Made by a program: the position numbers and the translations under genes
Assembly (NCBI GenBank): GCA_009698975.1
Contig: WLPB01000035.1
Span: 1-8,345 of the forward strand
DNA from: Actinomycetota bacterium
Lineage (GTDB): Bacteria > Actinomycetota > Actinomycetes > Nanopelagicales > Nanopelagicaceae
DNA length: 8,345 nucleotides
Reading direction: 5' to 3'
The notes under the pieces: generated by a model
Database searches by the model: none
What the model was told of the DNA's origin: nothing
What the model saw: the letters and a program-made list of their open reading frames with translations, nothing else
Part shown: in pieces, positions 6,389-8,345 of the stretch
Layout of the letters: each line of letters begins with the position of its first letter
Numbering within the stretch: position 1 is the first letter of the stretch

Positions 6389-8318
6389 CGCGTTCAAACC
6401 AGATAGTTGCCAGTGGAGGAACTTTCAAAGTGATGTACAAGTCGGTATCTACATCAACTGCAAAGGAGTCGTTAGATACTCCACTACCGCCATATTTGAG
6501 ATCATCGGTATTAATGGTCTCTCGCCATACGCCGGCAGTTGGCATTCGCAGTGAGTAATACTCTTGTGGCACAGGAGAAAAGTTGGTGATGCAGACCAAT
6601 GGATAACCGGCATCAGACCATCGGGTAAATGCAAGAATGTTATTAGCGCCATCGTTTCCGACAATCCATTGGAAACCTTCAGGGCTATTGTCTTGCTCCC
6701 AGAGCGCCGGATGTCGCTTGTAGTTAAGGTTTATCTCAGAGAGAGCCGCTTGAACTCCGGTATGTTCTGCGTAATCACGAAGGTGCCATTGCAGACCTGC
6801 TTCTTCACTCCACTCATCATTTTGCGCAAACTCTTGCCCCATAAAGAGCAACTTCTTTCCTGGGTGGGCCCACATAAATCCGTAGAGCGCGCGCAAGGTA
6901 GCAAGCTTCTGCCAGCGATCACCAGGGAATTTATTAACAAGGGAACCTTTTCCATGGACCACTTCATCATGGGAGAGTGGAAGCATGAAGTTTTCAGACC
7001 AGGCGTAGAGAATAGAGAATGTAATCTCATTGTGATGATAGGCGCGATGCACAGGTTCGTGCTCAAGGTACTTAAGAGTGTCGTGCATCCAACCCATATT
7101 CCACTTAAAACCAAAACCAAGACCTTCACTGCTCGTCGGTCTAGTAACACCTGGCCATGCAGTTGATTCTTCAGCGATCATCATGATGCCAGGGTGGCTT
7201 CTATAGGCAGTCGAAGTGGCCTCTTGCAGAAGTGCAACAGCCTCTAGATTTTCGCGTCCACCAAATTTATTGGGCAGCCACTCTCCTTCTTCACGGGAAT
7301 AATCTAGATAGAGCATTGATGCGACGGCATCTACTCGTAGGCCATCGACATGAAATTCTTCTAACCAGTAAAGCGCACTTGCAACGAGAAAATTTCGTAC
7401 TTCACTTCGTCCAAAGTTGAAGATGAGAGTGCCCCAATCGGGATGCTCTCCGAGTCGTGGATCTTCATGCTCATATAAGGCGCTTCCATCGAAGCGAGCC
7501 AGGGCCCATTCATCTTTGGGAAAGTGCGCCGGAACCCAATCAAGAATTACACCAATACCTGCTTGATGAAGGGCATCTACCAGGAATCTAAAATCATCGG
7601 GAGCGCCAAAGCGTGATGTGGGCGCGAAGAAAGAGGTGACTTGATAACCCCACGATGGACCGTATGGATGTTCTGTAACAGGTAGAAATTCAACGTGAGT
7701 GAAGCCGTTTTCGAGCAGGTATGAAACTAGTTCGGTAGCTAAATCCTGATAACTCAGCCCGATGCGCCATGAGCCAAGGTGAACTTCATAGACCGATACC
7801 GGTGATCTCCACGGTTCAAATCGTGAACGATCGCTCATCCATTGTGCGTCAGACCATGTATAGAAGCTCTCGTTGACGACGCTTGCAGTAAGGGGAGGAG
7901 TTTCAGTCTCTCGTGCAAGCGGATCTGCATGATCCACCCAGCGACCATCAATTCCGCAAATCGCAAATTTATAGCGAGTGCCGGCACCGATATCTGGAAT
8001 AAATATCTCCCAGATACCTGAGACTCCCTGGCGCAACATTGGATTGGCTGACTTATCCCAAAAATTATTGTCTCCGATGAGCGAGACCGCTTGTGCATTG
8101 GGCGCCCACACTGAAAATGCAACTCCTTGGAGCGCGCCATCTTTATCACGCAATACATGTGCGCCAAGGGCTTGCCACAACTTTTCGTGACGCCCTTCGT
8201 TAATGAGATAGAAATCTAACTCACCAAGGGTTGAATAGGGATTAAGAAAAGTTACAGCTTCTTCGGTATTAGTTGGTGATGAGAATCTACCTTTAAAGAT
8301 ACGCGAAAGGAGACCCAT
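6384..8318 (-). CDS. glgB: 1,4-alpha-glucan branching enzyme GlgB
   Basis: GlgB cuts alpha-1,4-glucan chains and rejoins the piece by an alpha-1,6 bond, creating branches in glycogen in the cytosol. The 644-residue protein has a CBM48/N2 domain (about 35-145: FSVWAPNAQAVSLIGDNNFW), a GH13 barrel (about 170-530) and a C-terminal all-beta domain (about 545-644). The GH13 signatures are intact: DWVPAHF (260-266), GLRVDAVASM (326-335) with nucleophile Asp330, AEES (382-385) with acid/base Glu383, and LSHDEVVHGKGS (448-459) with His450 and Asp451. The spacings Asp330-Glu383 (53) and Asp330-Asp451 (121) equal those of E. coli GlgB (405, 458, 526). It lacks most or all of the N1 module of about 100 residues seen in the longer E. 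coli and mycobacterial enzymes (about 730), so it is a short-type GlgB. The start at 8318 is backed by a TAGAAT box 6 nt upstream. No other glycogen gene is visible in the window. Confidence 0.97.
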   Translation of the reverse strand: MGLLSRIFKGRFSSPTNTEEAVTFLNPYSTLGELDFYLINEGRHEKLWQALGAHVLRDKDGALQGVAFSVWAPNAQAVSLIGDNNFWDKSANPMLRQGVSGIWEIFIPDIGAGTRYKFAICGIDGRWVDHADPLARETETPPLTASVVNESFYTWSDAQWMSDRSRFEPWRSPVSVYEVHLGSWRIGLSYQDLATELVSYLLENGFTHVEFLPVTEHPYGPSWGYQVTSFFAPTSRFGAPDDFRFLVDALHQAGIGVILDWVPAHFPKDEWALARFDGSALYEHEDPRLGEHPDWGTLIFNFGRSEVRNFLVASALYWLEEFHVDGLRVDAVASMLYLDYSREEGEWLPNKFGGRENLEAVALLQEATSTAYRSHPGIMMIAEESTAWPGVTRPTSSEGLGFGFKWNMGWMHDTLKYLEHEPVHRAYHHNEITFSILYAWSENFMLPLSHDEVVHGKGSLVNKFPGDRWQKLATLRALYGFMWAHPGKKLLFMGQEFAQNDEWSEEAGLQWHLRDYAEHTGVQAALSEINLNYKRHPALWEQDNSPEGFQWIVGNDGANNILAFTRWSDAGYPLVCITNFSPVPQEYYSLRMPTAGVWRETINTDDLKYGGSGVSNDSFAVDVDTDLYITLKVPPLATIWFERA

Positions 8319-8324
8319 ACAAGA

Positions 8325-8330
8325 ATTCTA
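8325..8330 (-). promoter_or_regulatory. Probable -10 box (TAGAAT) for glgB, leaderless
   Basis: TAGAAT matches TATAAT at five of six positions and ends 6 nt before the glgB ATG at 8318, with no ribosome binding site between. This is the best of the leaderless-type promoters here. The -35 position falls beyond the right edge. The TAG of the box could also be the stop codon of an upstream gene that lies mostly outside the window. Confidence 0.55.
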
Positions 8331-8345
8331 AAGCTTTACCTTCGC

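Noticed and set aside
6731..7150. Minus-strand open frame of 139 codons inside glgB in another frame
   Set aside because: It overlaps the conserved GH13 coding sequence in a shifted frame and has no start signal or homology that I can see.
6564..7166. Plus-strand open frame of 200 codons inside glgB
   Set aside because: It is the longest shadow frame, but it is antisense to the catalytic barrel of GlgB, and its translation has no recognisable fold and no upstream signal.
1..8345. Defence island, prophage, insertion sequence or CRISPR
   Set aside because: All genes are metabolic, transport or housekeeping-like families; no transposase, integrase, nuclease, terminal repeats or spaced repeats were seen.

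Overview
The window is a compact, fully coding stretch of bacterial chromosome. Its organism is most likely a small-genome actinobacterium, possibly a freshwater planktonic lineage of the Nanopelagicales (acI) type. The support is a DUF4032 kinase-like protein and a cysteine-free thioredoxin/TPR protein, both of actinobacterial type. There is also a probable pattern of leaderless -10 boxes placed 5-7 nt before ATG codons, with no clear Shine-Dalgarno sequence at any start. Base composition looks moderate (about half G+C), unlike high-GC soil actinobacteria. The family-level assignment is inference; no rRNA or marker gene is present. No mobile element, CRISPR array, tRNA or rRNA is visible, and no gap exceeds about 30 bases.

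Layout from left to right. Positions 1-1166 (minus) hold an NAD(P)-dependent aldehyde dehydrogenase whose C-terminus runs off the left edge. It is divergent from an alpha/beta hydrolase of the COG2945 type (1190-1915, plus). That gene converges, with overlapping stop codons, on an AI-2E/PerM-family membrane protein (1912-3054, minus). A three-gene plus-strand operon follows: a DUF4032 kinase-like protein (3086-4333), a YbbN/CnoX-like thioredoxin-fold/TPR protein (4333-5193) and a YbjJ-like MFS transporter (5194-6387). Its genes join by a TAATG overlap and by a TAG-ATG junction with no spacer. The operon converges, again with overlapping stops, on glgB (6384-8318, minus), the glycogen branching enzyme, which has its own likely promoter just inside the right edge.

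Functional links are limited. GlgB points to alpha-glucan storage. The thioredoxin/TPR gene facing glgB resembles the neighbourhood recalled for Mycobacterium tuberculosis (Rv1324 near Rv1326c), so it may be a conserved actinobacterial arrangement. The dehydrogenase, hydrolase and AI-2E protein have no evident shared pathway.

The most interesting signals are architectural. Both divergent gene pairs have overlapping -10-like hexamers that share a single TA step, giving an A-N3-TA-N3-T core. Both convergent pairs overlap by exactly four bases, TTAA, which supplies both stop codons. I found no convincing undescribed multi-gene system; the poorly understood part is the DUF4032/thioredoxin-TPR/MFS operon.
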